21,113 bases of DNA from Alistipes sp. (GTDB lineage: Bacteria; Bacteroidota; Bacteroidia; Bacteroidales; Rikenellaceae). Position 1 is the stretch's first letter; each line of letters begins with the position of its first letter. Positions 7,226-15,971 of the stretch are shown here, one piece after another. The notes under the pieces were generated by a model. It worked only from the letters and a program-made list of their open reading frames with translations, did not search any database and was not told the origin of the DNA. The position numbers and the translations under genes are program-made. The DNA lies in the NCBI GenBank assembly GCA_017532885.1, contig JAFXIS010000026.1, positions 1-21,113 of the forward strand, in the 5' to 3' direction.

Positions 7226-8572
7226 TTATCTGTAACGCACCGTAGTACTTACGCCATTAGCAAAGCCGTGGTCGATAGTATAACGCTCACCGGCTGACAA
7301 CTCAGCAAAGAAGCACTCCTCCTTTGTGGGGAACACTGCGCGGTAGTGGTTCATCAACTCCTCGGCAGATTTCTGGATACCGGGGTCGCTTGCCAACAAC
7401 GATACAGCCTGGCTCATAGCATCATATGCAGCCCAGAAGCAAGCCTGGCAACGCAACTCTGCGCAGTTTCCAGATGATGCATAGCACTGACCCAAGATAA
7501 AGTAAGCAAAACCATTCTCGGGGTTGATGTTCTTCACCTCCTTAGCGGCTGCCATTGCTGCAGCATAGTTCTTGGTTGTAAGGTTAATCATACCTACACG
7601 AACATACAACTTCTCCTTCTCGGCAGGGTTAGTCTCAACCGACAACGCCTCCTCCAAATACTTCAACGCCTTGTCATACTCCTCGCGTGACTGGAAGCCC
7701 TGAGCCAAGAACAATGCAATGTCTGATGAAGGCTTCACAGAGTAGAGCTTCTCGGCAGTCTGGAAGAAGAAATCGCTATCGCAACCTGCGCGTGACATAA
7801 GAGTAACGGCCTGATTCAAGATAGCCTCATCCTCGGGAGCTGCAGCCAACTTCTTAGAGAAGAGGTCCTCAAGATTCTCGCAACTTGCAGCACCACTCAT
7901 ACCGAAGATACCCTCAAACTGCTCCTTATACTGAACATCATCACCCTCAGCTGCATCAAATGCAGGTGACAAACGGTCATACTCACCAATAATCAACTCA
8001 GCGCCAATCAAGCCATTCTGGAAATCATCATTAAGGTTGCTGAAATAGATTACAGCCAACTCCAAATCCATCTTACCCTTAACCTCAACACTTGCATTCA
8101 TCGCAGCATTGAATACATCACGGACACCCTCTCTATCCTCGGGCTTGTAGGTAACATACTCACGAGCCTTGCGGTCGAGGATATAATCCTTACCATACTT
8201 TGAGTGGTTAGCAAAGTGCTCCAAGCGAACATCGTAAATCCACAACAAAGAGTCAATTGCAGCAGCACGAGCCTCATCGCTCTCAGCGCGGTTAATCTTG
8301 TTCTTATAAAGCTTTGCTGCGTTGGTATAGATATTTACCGAACCTGCAGGAGCCTTCTCCAACAAAACCTTCAAATAGCCCGAAGCAAGGTTATAGTTAC
8401 GATTATCCACTGCCTCCTTAAGGAACTGTGCTGTAAGCATCATCTCCTTACGCTCTTCTGCATTGCTTCCCCACTTTGCATACTTTGGGTCATCATAATT
8501 GAGTTCCTGCGCTACCGCTGTAAAACCTACAAAAGCAAGCGCCACCACCAAAATAAGTTTAATGCTTTTCAT
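7226..8572 (-). CDS. Secreted tetratricopeptide-repeat protein
   Basis: 448 residues with a clear signal peptide (MKSIKLILVVALAFVGFTAVAQ, cleaved near A21/Q22), so periplasmic or surface-associated. Helical repeats run through the protein. The clearest TPR units are at about 284-365 (SDIALFLAQGFQSREEYDKALKYLEEAL, VRVGMINLTTKNYAAAMAAAKEV, NGFAYFILGQCYASSGN). A Cys-rich spot follows, C-A-E-L-R-C-Q-A-C (370-378), leading into a W-A-A-Y-D-A-M-S-Q-A helix typical of Bacteroidales homologues in this locus. Those homologues regularly sit between the outer-membrane barrel gene and lptC, so a role in envelope assembly is likely, but no reaction can be assigned. The 115-base gap upstream holds no TAnnTTTG box that I could find. 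It is probably read through from the barrel gene. Confidence 0.85.
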   Translation of the reverse strand: MKSIKLILVVALAFVGFTAVAQELNYDDPKYAKWGSNAEERKEMMLTAQFLKEAVDNRNYNLASGYLKVLLEKAPAGSVNIYTNAAKLYKNKINRAESDEARAAAIDSLLWIYDVRLEHFANHSKYGKDYILDRKAREYVTYKPEDREGVRDVFNAAMNASVEVKGKMDLELAVIYFSNLNDDFQNGLIGAELIIGEYDRLSPAFDAAEGDDVQYKEQFEGIFGMSGAASCENLEDLFSKKLAAAPEDEAILNQAVTLMSRAGCDSDFFFQTAEKLYSVKPSSDIALFLAQGFQSREEYDKALKYLEEALSVETNPAEKEKLYVRVGMINLTTKNYAAAMAAAKEVKNINPENGFAYFILGQCYASSGNCAELRCQACFWAAYDAMSQAVSLLASDPGIQKSAEELMNHYRAVFPTKEECFFAELSAGERYTIDHGFANGVSTTVRYR

Positions 8573-8687
8573 GTAATCTAAGTTTTTTTTATTATTTAAT
8601 GTTAATATTTTCCGTTCTTACCAACATAACGCCTCGGAAGGCGATTTTATTGTCTTTAAGCCTTTGAGAACCGTTTTAGCCTAAGGT

Positions 8688-10067
8688 TTAATCAAACTTA
8701 TAACGCATAAACCAGCGGTCACTAAAGAGCGATAAGCCTATCGATAGCTTAAAGTAATCCTGCTTCACCAAGCCCGCCTTAGCGCCATCTATCGTAACAA
8801 ACTCCTTATCGGGACGACGCATACCATACTCAAAGCCGACATCTATCGACGAGCCACCGAACAACTGCAACGGGAAGCCCAAACCTGCCGTTATGGCATA
8901 TTGATGTACGGCACAGCCGTGATAAGTCTGATAGAAATCGCCCATGCGACCACCCAAGCGATACGCGATACGATTCATATAGTTACGAACATCCGTCGGA
9001 CGCGGAGTAAACTCAACGCCGACCTTAATGGTTTGAGTATCGGTGTATGCCACATCGACACCCTTACCCAGGCTCTCCGTAAAGTCCACATTGCTATTAC
9101 CCCAATCCTGATATACATAATCCACACCTACACGCAACGAATTTGTCTGATAGAACAATCCGGCAGCAAACTGCTGCGGAAGCTGCAAAGCCGATTTCTC
9201 GTTCTTATCACGCACGGTAGTCTGCAAAAGGTTGTTCACATAAACCTTCTGCGTAACATCGGGCGTAAGGCTACCACCCAAATCATAAGTAGCACCAAAT
9301 GTAAATATTCGCTTCGTGTTCATGATGATATGCCACTGCAAACCTGCCTGCATCTTAATCTTCGATACATAATAAGTGTCCAATCCCGTAGTGCTTGAAT
9401 ATGAACCACTTCCGGTAATTACATTCGGAACCTGCGAGGTGTAGTTACGCGAGATATTACCCCAATAATAGAGCATCGCAGCTCCTATTGACAAGCGCTT
9501 GAACGGACGCCAACCCACACCGGCCTTAACCTCGGTGATATCGCCCTCTCCATTCCAGATATAGCGCACGCGGCCAATATTTCCAAGAATGTCATCCGCC
9601 ATCTCGTCACGATACATCTTGTAACCCACATTGCTATATGGAGTAAGGCTAAAGCCAAAACCAAGATTCTTCGCCAAAGGCATCTGGAATGCAATATCGT
9701 GAAAATTTATCGAGTTATATGCGGTCTTAATCGCTGAATTGGCAGCCACTTTAGTCTGAGAGTTACGATAATGACCTGCATCGACGCCGAAATTAAAGAG
9801 AAAACTCTTGCGCGTCACATTACAATAAGCCGCAGGGTTCAATATATTCACCATCGTATACGACATCATACCGACACCTACACCTCCCATTGAGCGCATA
9901 GCCACATTACCCGGCGTAGACAATTCGCCCAAGCCATACATCGAGTATGGAGAATAGGTATTGATACTGCTCGAAAAATTTTGAGCCACAGCCTCCGAAG
10001 GCATCGCAAAAAACAACACCCCCACAGCCATCAAAGCTCCTAATATTTTGCTATTCAACTTTCGCAT
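8688..10067 (-). CDS. Outer-membrane beta-barrel protein (FadL/PorV-like), function unknown
   Basis: 459 residues with a signal peptide (MRKLNSKILGALMAVGVLFFAM, cleavage near AVA/QN at 28-30). The mature N-terminus S-P-Y-S-M-Y-G-L-G-E-L, followed by R-S-M-G-G-V-G-V-G and I-L-N-P-A-A-Y, is typical of a group of Bacteroidota barrels related to OmpP1/FadL and PorV. The rest is a run of alternating amphipathic strands (FGFSLTPYSNVGYKMYRDEM, ITEVKAGVGWRPFKRLSIGAA, FAAGLFYQTNSLRVGVDYVYQDW), ending YFKLSIGLSLFSDRWFMRYKFD. Substrate is unknown. Its start overlaps the end of coaX by 17 bases, which implies translational coupling in one transcript. Note that the last residue is Asp, after the usual terminal aromatic position. 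Confidence 0.85.
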   Translation of the reverse strand: MRKLNSKILGALMAVGVLFFAMPSEAVAQNFSSSINTYSPYSMYGLGELSTPGNVAMRSMGGVGVGMMSYTMVNILNPAAYCNVTRKSFLFNFGVDAGHYRNSQTKVAANSAIKTAYNSINFHDIAFQMPLAKNLGFGFSLTPYSNVGYKMYRDEMADDILGNIGRVRYIWNGEGDITEVKAGVGWRPFKRLSIGAAMLYYWGNISRNYTSQVPNVITGSGSYSSTTGLDTYYVSKIKMQAGLQWHIIMNTKRIFTFGATYDLGGSLTPDVTQKVYVNNLLQTTVRDKNEKSALQLPQQFAAGLFYQTNSLRVGVDYVYQDWGNSNVDFTESLGKGVDVAYTDTQTIKVGVEFTPRPTDVRNYMNRIAYRLGGRMGDFYQTYHGCAVHQYAITAGLGFPLQLFGGSSIDVGFEYGMRRPDKEFVTIDGAKAGLVKQDYFKLSIGLSLFSDRWFMRYKFD

Positions 10068-10779
10068 TGTACTCTAAAATTGTGTTTAATCCGCAAAACA
10101 CCAAATCACATTTTGCAAATATCGCGTTTTTAATTCGTTTAACAAAAAATTTTGCGTCTCCACCCGTAAAAATTATAGATAATTTAACATTTTTAGATAA
10201 AAATGTAGAAATATAGCCCTCAATTTCGTGAGTTATGCCCTGCATCACTCCTTGTTCGATAGCTTCGCGGGTAGTTCGACCTATCTCCAAAATCTCATCC
10301 GTAGCCTCGCATTCGGGCAAGCGGGAAGTATAGTCGTGCAAAGCACGGAAACGACCGCGCACGCCAAGCGAAATATTTCCTCCGCGATACTCGCCATCAA
10401 CTACAAAATCAATGGTTATGGCTGTACCGAAATCCACAATCATGCAATCGCCCCCGACAATATGGCTCGCACCCACAGCCGCCGCCAAACGGTCCATGCC
10501 CAAAGTCTCAGGCGTGAGGTAACCATTTCGTATCGGCACAGGTGTCGATGGAGTCATCTCCATAGCCCATAGTCCCTTCTCGCGTAGCATCCGCACAACA
10601 CACTGCGCATCTATTCCCGTCGAAGCGACAATCGCACGCTCCACAGTCGGATACTTGCTCAGAATGGCATCCAACGCCAAATCTTGCAGCGAAGTGAATG
10701 CGTACTGCTCCACAACCTCGCCACCGCTCATAATCGCCACCTTGATGCGCGAATTTCCTATATCTACTATAAGATTCAT
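10051..10779 (-). CDS. coaX: Type III pantothenate kinase
   Basis: 242 residues. It phosphorylates pantothenate with ATP, the first step of coenzyme A synthesis, in the cytoplasm. ASKHA-fold motifs are clear: D-I-G-N-S-R-I-K at residues 6-13 (phosphate 1), G-M-D-R-L-A-A at 94-100 (Asp97/Arg98, pantothenate/catalytic region), IVDFGTAITIDFV at 114-126 (phosphate 2), and F-T-G-G-D-A near 204-209. In G-G-N-I-S-L-G-V-R-G-R-F (133-144) Leu replaces the more usual Pro. I chose the ATG at 10779 because most family members begin M-x-L-x-x-D-I-G-N; an ATG at 10785 and a GTG at 10788 are alternatives. The GTG would start one base after the mfd stop. It ends inside the next gene (17-base overlap). Confidence 0.94.
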   Translation of the reverse strand: MNLIVDIGNSRIKVAIMSGGEVVEQYAFTSLQDLALDAILSKYPTVERAIVASTGIDAQCVVRMLREKGLWAMEMTPSTPVPIRNGYLTPETLGMDRLAAAVGASHIVGGDCMIVDFGTAITIDFVVDGEYRGGNISLGVRGRFRALHDYTSRLPECEATDEILEIGRTTREAIEQGVMQGITHEIEGYISTFLSKNVKLSIIFTGGDAKFFVKRIKNAIFAKCDLVFCGLNTILEYNAKVE

Positions 10780-10789
10780 TCCCATCACA

Positions 10790-13700
10790 CTACAAACTCT
10801 TCAACACCGTAACAGCCTCTGCAAGATTTGCCACCCTTCTAACGGTCATCGCCAAACGATTATTGTGTTGCTTCAGGACAAAACGGTCGGGTTGCGTAGT
10901 AATTGTCTTAAGCAGATTCATAAATACATCACTCTTATAGTATGGCGAATTATCCTCTCCCACGAAATGTACTATCATAAGGCCATTCTTCACCTTCACT
11001 CGCTCCATGCCCAAGCGTACAGCCTCCCAGCGCAATCTAACCACATCCAGCAAGCTCTGGGCAGCCTCCGGCAAAGCGCCAAAGCGGTCCACCAAACGAC
11101 TTTCATACGCCACGAGCTCCTCCTCGCGGCGCAGTGAATCCAACTCCCGATACAGGCGCAACTTCTCGGCAGGTTGGCGCACATAACTATCGGGCAACTC
11201 TGCCAACATATCAATCTCGATAGTCGAATCCTCGATATAAGCATCGTTTTTAACCATCTCCGCCTCCTTATCCGTCAAGCCCTCAACATCCAAGCCTTCG
11301 GCACGCAACTCGGCAATAGCCTGACGCATAATCTTTTGGTAGGTTTCAAAACCGATATCGGCAATAAAACCGCTCTGCTCGGCCCCCAAGAGGTTTCCCG
11401 CACCGCGGATATCCAAATCCTGCATCGCAATATTGAATCCCGAGCCCAAATCCGAAAACTCCTCGATGGCGCGCAAACGACGACGCGCATCACTCGACAA
11501 CAGCTCCTCGGGCGGAGTAATGAGGTAGCAATATCCTTTCTTGTTACTGCGACCCACACGCCCTCGCAGCTGATGCAAATCGCTCAAGCCATAATTCTGG
11601 GCGTTATTTATGATAATCGTATTTGCATTGGGGATATCTATGCCATTCTCCACAATCGTAGTCGATACCAGCACATCAAACTCTCCATAAATAAAATCCA
11701 TGATGAGTTTCTCCAACTTATCTGCCGGCATCTTACCATGTCCCACCGCCACGCGAGCCTTGGGGCATAGGCGCGTAATCATACCCTGCAAAGAGAGCAA
11801 GTCCTCGACACGATTATTCACAAAATAGACCTGACCACCACGCGAAAGCTCCTCCTCGATAGCATCCTGAATGATATCCTCCGAGAAGATGTGCGACTCG
11901 GTAATAATAGGCTGACGATTCGCCGGAGCAGTTGATATAACCGACAAATCGCGCGAACCCATAAGCGAGAATTGCAGCGTACGGGGAATAGGCGTAGCCG
12001 TAAGTGTCAGTGTATCGACATTTACGCTCATCTGCGTCAGTTTCTCCTTTGCCGCCACACCGAACTTTTGCTCCTCGTCGATTATAAGCAGGCCCAAGTT
12101 CTTAAACACAATCTGCCGCCCCAGCATCTTATGCGTTCCGATGAGGATATCGATTTTTCCCGCAGCCAAATCCTCGGCTATTTCGCGCATCTGCTTAGCA
12201 CTCTTCGAGCGATTTACATACTCTATTCTGACCGGAAAATCCCTCAAACGCTCCATAAACGAGCGATAGTGCTGCAAGGCAAGAATCGTCGTCGGCACAA
12301 GTACAGCCACTTGCTTACCATCCACCGCAGCCTTAAATGCCGCACGAATAGCAACCTCGGTCTTTCCGAAGCCCACATCGCCACACACCAATCTATCCAT
12401 CGGGCGTTCGGACTCCATATCGCGCTTTACCGCATCAATTGCCGCCTGCTGATCGGCAGTCTCCTCCCACTGGAACGATGCCTCCATCTCATTCTGCAAA
12501 TAGGTATCTGCGGAAAATGCAAATCCCTTACTTGCCTTACGCTTGGCATACAGAGCGATAAGTTCACGCGAGATATCCTTAACCGCCTTCTTCGTGGCAT
12601 TTTTCAGCTTCTGCCAAGCTCCACCACCCAATTTATAAATCTTCGGAGGCTCGCCCTCGCCACTCTTATAACGCGATATGCGATGCAGTGAATGGACATT
12701 GACAAAGAGGACATCGTTATCCTTATATACCAGCTTTATAGCCTCATGCACTTTGCCATTCTCGTTTATCTTGACCAAACCACCGAAGCGGCCCACACCG
12801 TGGTCGATATGCACCACATAGTCGCCCATCTTCAGAGCGTTCAACTCCGCAACGGTCATCTGCTCGTCGCGCTTAATCTCGCCATTGATGCGATAGCGAC
12901 GATAGCGGTCAAAAATACGATGGTCTACATATAGCTGAATTTTGAGCGTATGGTCGATAAAACCATCATGCAGTGTTATGGGAATAGCCTCAAACTCCAC
13001 ATCCTTGCGGCCCATTTGGTGGAATATATTATCCAATCGCTCGGTCTGGGCGCGATTTTCCGACAGGATATAGCTCTTATAGCCCTTGATTGCAGCATCC
13101 GCCAAATCATCCGCCAGCACCTCGAAATTCTTGTTAAATTGAGGTTGCGGAGAGCTCTTGAATTTAACCACCGCATCGGCGATTCGTTCCTTCAAATTGT
13201 CGCGCAACAGACACATACGGCTCTGCTCCATATCTCTGAGCAAGCCGTTGCGGCTCGTCATCAAAGCATCAATTTGCGAAGGCTCCTCCATCTCGGCAAG
13301 CACCCTGCGTCGTAAATCGTTTACACGCTTTAAGACATACTCCGCATCGTAAAACCAATATGTCGCCTCACCGACAAACTGCGCCAACGACACCTTCGAC
13401 ATACTCTCCGCATTGAGATTTGGCAAAATCTCAACACTCTGCACTTTATCATTTGAGAGCTGACTCGAAATATTAAACCTACGGATAGAATCTATCTCGT
13501 CACCAAAGAAATCTATACGGAACGGGCGGCTCTCGGAGTAGGAGAAGACATCGACAATACCTCCACGCACAGAGTATTGACCCGGCTCATAGACGAAGTC
13601 TACCTGCACAAAATCTCGCTCCACGAGCATATCCTCAACCTGCGAGATTGAGATTGTATCGCCCACCTTAAAGTGTAGGCTGCGTTCCGAAATAGCCCCT

Positions 13701-14191
13701 TCATCGGCAACTCGCTCCGCCAAAGCCTCCGGATAGGTGCAAATCACCGTATATCCGCCCCTTAGATGGCGTATGGCATTCAGTGTATTTGTACGCTGCA
13801 CCACACCCTGCGCATCCTCCTTGCCATAGAGTATAGATTTTTTGTACGATGTAGGGAAGAAATAGATATTCCCCTCCTCCAGCAGCGCATACATATCGTT
13901 GAGCATATATGCCGCAGCATCCCTATCCTCGCAAACAAAGATATGCACACCCCCCATTTTGCGTATCAGAGCCGCAGAATAGAGCGAAAGAGCCCCGCCG
14001 ACCAAATCTTCGAGATGGACGGTGACGCTCTTTTTTTTCAACTCCTTGCTCAGGCGCACAAACGGCTCGGAGGCCTCCACGCGCTGCAAAATATTTTCTA
14101 TACTCTCCAAAACTCTACGATTTAGAGATTTTTCCATCGCCCAATTCCATGTAGCTGCACTCGCCGAAGATATGCAACCCACGATGGGCAT
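10790..14191 (-). CDS. mfd: Transcription-repair coupling factor Mfd
   Basis: 1133 residues (E. coli Mfd 1148). A DNA translocase that pushes stalled RNA polymerase off damaged DNA and recruits UvrA. Domains in order: UvrB-homology region (about 30-260, with Y-E-P-G-Q-Y-S-V-R-G-G-I-V-D-V-F at 201-216), CarD-like RNA-polymerase-interacting domain (about 453-515, MGDYVVHIDHGVGRFGGLVK), and SF2 helicase/RecG-like motor. The motor shows Walker A G-D-V-G-F-G-K-T (604-611), Walker B D-E-E-Q (705-708), T-A-T-P-I-P-R-T and Q-L-R-G-R-V-G-R-S. The C-terminal UvrA-blocking domain is at about 1000-1120. The first ATG overlaps the RNase stop as TAATG, pointing to translational coupling; a second ATG at 14137 would remove 18 residues unlike the family's usual N-terminus, and I cannot decide between them. 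Confidence 0.97.
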   Translation of the reverse strand: MPIVGCISSASAATWNWAMEKSLNRRVLESIENILQRVEASEPFVRLSKELKKKSVTVHLEDLVGGALSLYSAALIRKMGGVHIFVCEDRDAAAYMLNDMYALLEEGNIYFFPTSYKKSILYGKEDAQGVVQRTNTLNAIRHLRGGYTVICTYPEALAERVADEGAISERSLHFKVGDTISISQVEDMLVERDFVQVDFVYEPGQYSVRGGIVDVFSYSESRPFRIDFFGDEIDSIRRFNISSQLSNDKVQSVEILPNLNAESMSKVSLAQFVGEATYWFYDAEYVLKRVNDLRRRVLAEMEEPSQIDALMTSRNGLLRDMEQSRMCLLRDNLKERIADAVVKFKSSPQPQFNKNFEVLADDLADAAIKGYKSYILSENRAQTERLDNIFHQMGRKDVEFEAIPITLHDGFIDHTLKIQLYVDHRIFDRYRRYRINGEIKRDEQMTVAELNALKMGDYVVHIDHGVGRFGGLVKINENGKVHEAIKLVYKDNDVLFVNVHSLHRISRYKSGEGEPPKIYKLGGGAWQKLKNATKKAVKDISRELIALYAKRKASKGFAFSADTYLQNEMEASFQWEETADQQAAIDAVKRDMESERPMDRLVCGDVGFGKTEVAIRAAFKAAVDGKQVAVLVPTTILALQHYRSFMERLRDFPVRIEYVNRSKSAKQMREIAEDLAAGKIDILIGTHKMLGRQIVFKNLGLLIIDEEQKFGVAAKEKLTQMSVNVDTLTLTATPIPRTLQFSLMGSRDLSVISTAPANRQPIITESHIFSEDIIQDAIEEELSRGGQVYFVNNRVEDLLSLQGMITRLCPKARVAVGHGKMPADKLEKLIMDFIYGEFDVLVSTTIVENGIDIPNANTIIINNAQNYGLSDLHQLRGRVGRSNKKGYCYLITPPEELLSSDARRRLRAIEEFSDLGSGFNIAMQDLDIRGAGNLLGAEQSGFIADIGFETYQKIMRQAIAELRAEGLDVEGLTDKEAEMVKNDAYIEDSTIEIDMLAELPDSYVRQPAEKLRLYRELDSLRREEELVAYESRLVDRFGALPEAAQSLLDVVRLRWEAVRLGMERVKVKNGLMIVHFVGEDNSPYYKSDVFMNLLKTITTQPDRFVLKQHNNRLAMTVRRVANLAEAVTVLKSL

Positions 14192-15738
14192 TACAGAATA
14201 AGTGGTTCATTCTTTCGGCTCAGGTATCTCACATCGACGATTCCCAAGCTCTGGTCGGCAACGACATTTATCCATGTCTTATATCGCCACATCCACCTCA
14301 GGCGCAACGACAACACGCCGTGACGGAGATACGACGCAACATAAGGGCTCACGCGCAATGTAATATGCTTCACACCCCTATCTGCCGTCAAGAACTGAAT
14401 TTGATTCTCAATCTTCTTATCCAGCAGCACCGTAGGCTCAATACGACCCGTACCGTTACATGTGGGGCATACATCCGTAACATCTGCCACCGCCACAGGG
14501 CGCACCCTCTGGCGCGTAATCTGCATAAGTCCGAATTTGGTGAGCGGCAATATTGTATGCTTTGCCTTATCCGTCGCCATTAGCTTATTCATCTCTTCGA
14601 ACAAAGCCTGACGATTCTGCGCCTTATGCAAATCGATGAAATCAACGATTACAATACCTCCCAAATCGCGCAAGCGCAACTGACGGGCTATCTCCTTCGC
14701 AGCGGCGAGGTTCACCGTCATGGCAGTCTCCTCCTGATTCTCCTCGGCACGCGTACGATTACCCGAATTGACATCTATAACATTCATTGCCTCGGTATGC
14801 TCGATGATAAGGTAAGCTCCACGCTTCAACGAAACATACTTAGCAAAGAGTGACTTAATCTGTTTTGATATATCAAAATTGTCGAAGATAGGTACCGAGC
14901 CCTTATAGAGCTTCACAATCTTCTCCAATTGTGGATTGATGACTTTTATATAGTTTTTAATCTCGCGATACATCTTCTCATCATCGACCGTAATTTGAGA
15001 AAAGGTCGAATTCAGCGAGTCGCGGATTATGGTATTTGCACGGCTCATCTCGCTCATCAACAATGCGGGAGCCTGACTTTTGCGTATATTTCCGACAGCC
15101 TCATTCCATTTATCCACCAGCGACAGGATATCCTGCTCGATATCGGTATCTTGAGCCGAGGCGGCTGCGGTGCGTATAATAACTCCGAAATTCTTGGGTA
15201 ACACTCCTGCAGCTACGCGACGCAGGCGTTTCTTTGTCTCGTTAGAGCGTATCTTCTGCGAAAGGAAGATTTTTGAGGTAAATGGCACCAGCACGACATT
15301 GCGACCTGCCAATGATATATCTGCCGTTAGGCGTGGGCCCTTGGTCGAGATAGCCTCCTTGGCAATCTGCACCATAACGGTCTGCCCCACCTGCAAATAA
15401 TTCTCAATCTTTCCATCTTTGTCAATAGAGGGTTCGAGTTTCATCGTTTCGACCTTCACGCCTCGCTTGCCCGGCTGGCGACTATTGACAACTCGCTCCA
15501 GCGACTGGAACTGATTACCCAAATCGAGATAGTGAATGAAGGCATCGCGTTCGTGTCCGATATTTACGAACGCGGCATTCAAGCCCGGCATAATCTTACG
15601 CACCTTACCCAGATATATATCGCCTACCGAGAATCCCGTCTGACACTGCTCTTTATTCAGTTCGACGAGAACTTTATCCTCGCACAGGGCTATGGATATT
15701 TCGGTCGGGGTAACGCTTATTACTAATTCTCGATTCAT
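14191..15738 (-). CDS. rng: Ribonuclease G/E family endoribonuclease
   Basis: 515 residues, close to RNase G (489 in E. coli) and without the long degradosome scaffold of RNase E. It cuts AU-rich single-stranded RNA and takes part in rRNA maturation and mRNA decay. An S1 RNA-binding domain lies at about 36-125 (VGDIYLGKVRKIMPGLNAAFVNIG). A 5'-sensor/RNase H-like part follows. The catalytic DNase I-like part has V-I-D-V-N-S-G-N-R with Asp322 and I-V-I-V-D-F-I-D-L with Asp366, the two metal-binding aspartates. The Zn-link C-P-T-C is at 424-427. An insertion rich in Lys/Arg after the first S1 strands (about 85-112) is typical of Bacteroidota members. It is the first gene of the rng-mfd-coaX run and sits behind a structured leader. 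Confidence 0.95.
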   Translation of the reverse strand: MNRELVISVTPTEISIALCEDKVLVELNKEQCQTGFSVGDIYLGKVRKIMPGLNAAFVNIGHERDAFIHYLDLGNQFQSLERVVNSRQPGKRGVKVETMKLEPSIDKDGKIENYLQVGQTVMVQIAKEAISTKGPRLTADISLAGRNVVLVPFTSKIFLSQKIRSNETKKRLRRVAAGVLPKNFGVIIRTAAASAQDTDIEQDILSLVDKWNEAVGNIRKSQAPALLMSEMSRANTIIRDSLNSTFSQITVDDEKMYREIKNYIKVINPQLEKIVKLYKGSVPIFDNFDISKQIKSLFAKYVSLKRGAYLIIEHTEAMNVIDVNSGNRTRAEENQEETAMTVNLAAAKEIARQLRLRDLGGIVIVDFIDLHKAQNRQALFEEMNKLMATDKAKHTILPLTKFGLMQITRQRVRPVAVADVTDVCPTCNGTGRIEPTVLLDKKIENQIQFLTADRGVKHITLRVSPYVASYLRHGVLSLRLRWMWRYKTWINVVADQSLGIVDVRYLSRKNEPLIL

Positions 15739-15758
15739 TGGAAAAATAATTCTTTATT

Positions 15759-15831
15759 AAAAATAGGTAAAGCTAAAGGGCGTTAGATATAAATTAACCC
15801 TTTAGCTCTATACTTACCTACTTGCTAACGC
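15759..15831 (-). promoter_or_regulatory. Structured leader / terminator-like hairpin before rng
   Basis: In the transcript (minus) sense, TAGGTAA (15820-15814) and AGCTAAAGGG (15807-15798) pair with CCCTTTAGCT (15780-15771) and TTACCTA (15770-15764). Five T residues follow (15763-15759), just 20 bases before the rng ATG. Upstream GCGTTAG (15831-15825) can pair with CTAACGC (15786-15780), which lies in the hairpin loop, so the two pairings interleave as a pseudoknot or as mutually exclusive forms. It may be the terminator of the HU/basic-protein unit, a leaky attenuator, or a control element of the RNase. No strong TAnnTTTG promoter was found between it and rng. Confidence 0.6.
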
Positions 15832-15851
15832 AATTAAAACCGTAGCAAAGA

Positions 15852-15941
15852 CTACTTCTTCTTATGACGGTTCTTACGCAGACGCTTCTTGCGCTTGTGC
15901 GTAGCCATCTTATGACGCTTATGCTTCTTTCCGTTTGGCAT
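15852..15941 (-). CDS. 29-residue Lys/Arg-rich conserved small protein (probable ribosome-associated)
   Basis: An ATG-to-TAG reading frame of 29 residues starts M-P-N-G-K-K-H-K-R-H-K and ends R-K-N-R-H-K-K-K. More than half the residues are Lys, Arg or His and there is not one acidic residue. Very similar tiny proteins (M-P-x-G-K-K-x-K-R-H-K-x-x-T-H-K-R-K-K-R) occur next to HU and RNase G genes in many Bacteroidota. It resembles the very basic short ribosomal proteins, and one such protein has been reported from Bacteroidota ribosome structures; I cannot confirm that it is this one. It lies 30 bases after the HU-family stop and probably shares its promoter. An internal ATG at codon 12 is less likely as the start. 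Confidence 0.82.
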   Translation of the reverse strand: MPNGKKHKRHKMATHKRKKRLRKNRHKKK

Positions 15942-15971
15942 AGTTGTATAATTTAAGTGGTTAATGTCTTT

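Noticed and set aside
8630..8643. Small hairpin CGCCT/AGGCG before the TPR gene
   Set aside because: Only five pairs and no T tract on either strand; too weak to call a terminator.
11972..13315. Long plus-strand open frames opposite mfd
   Set aside because: They are mirror frames of a strongly conserved gene, with no promoter or motif support.
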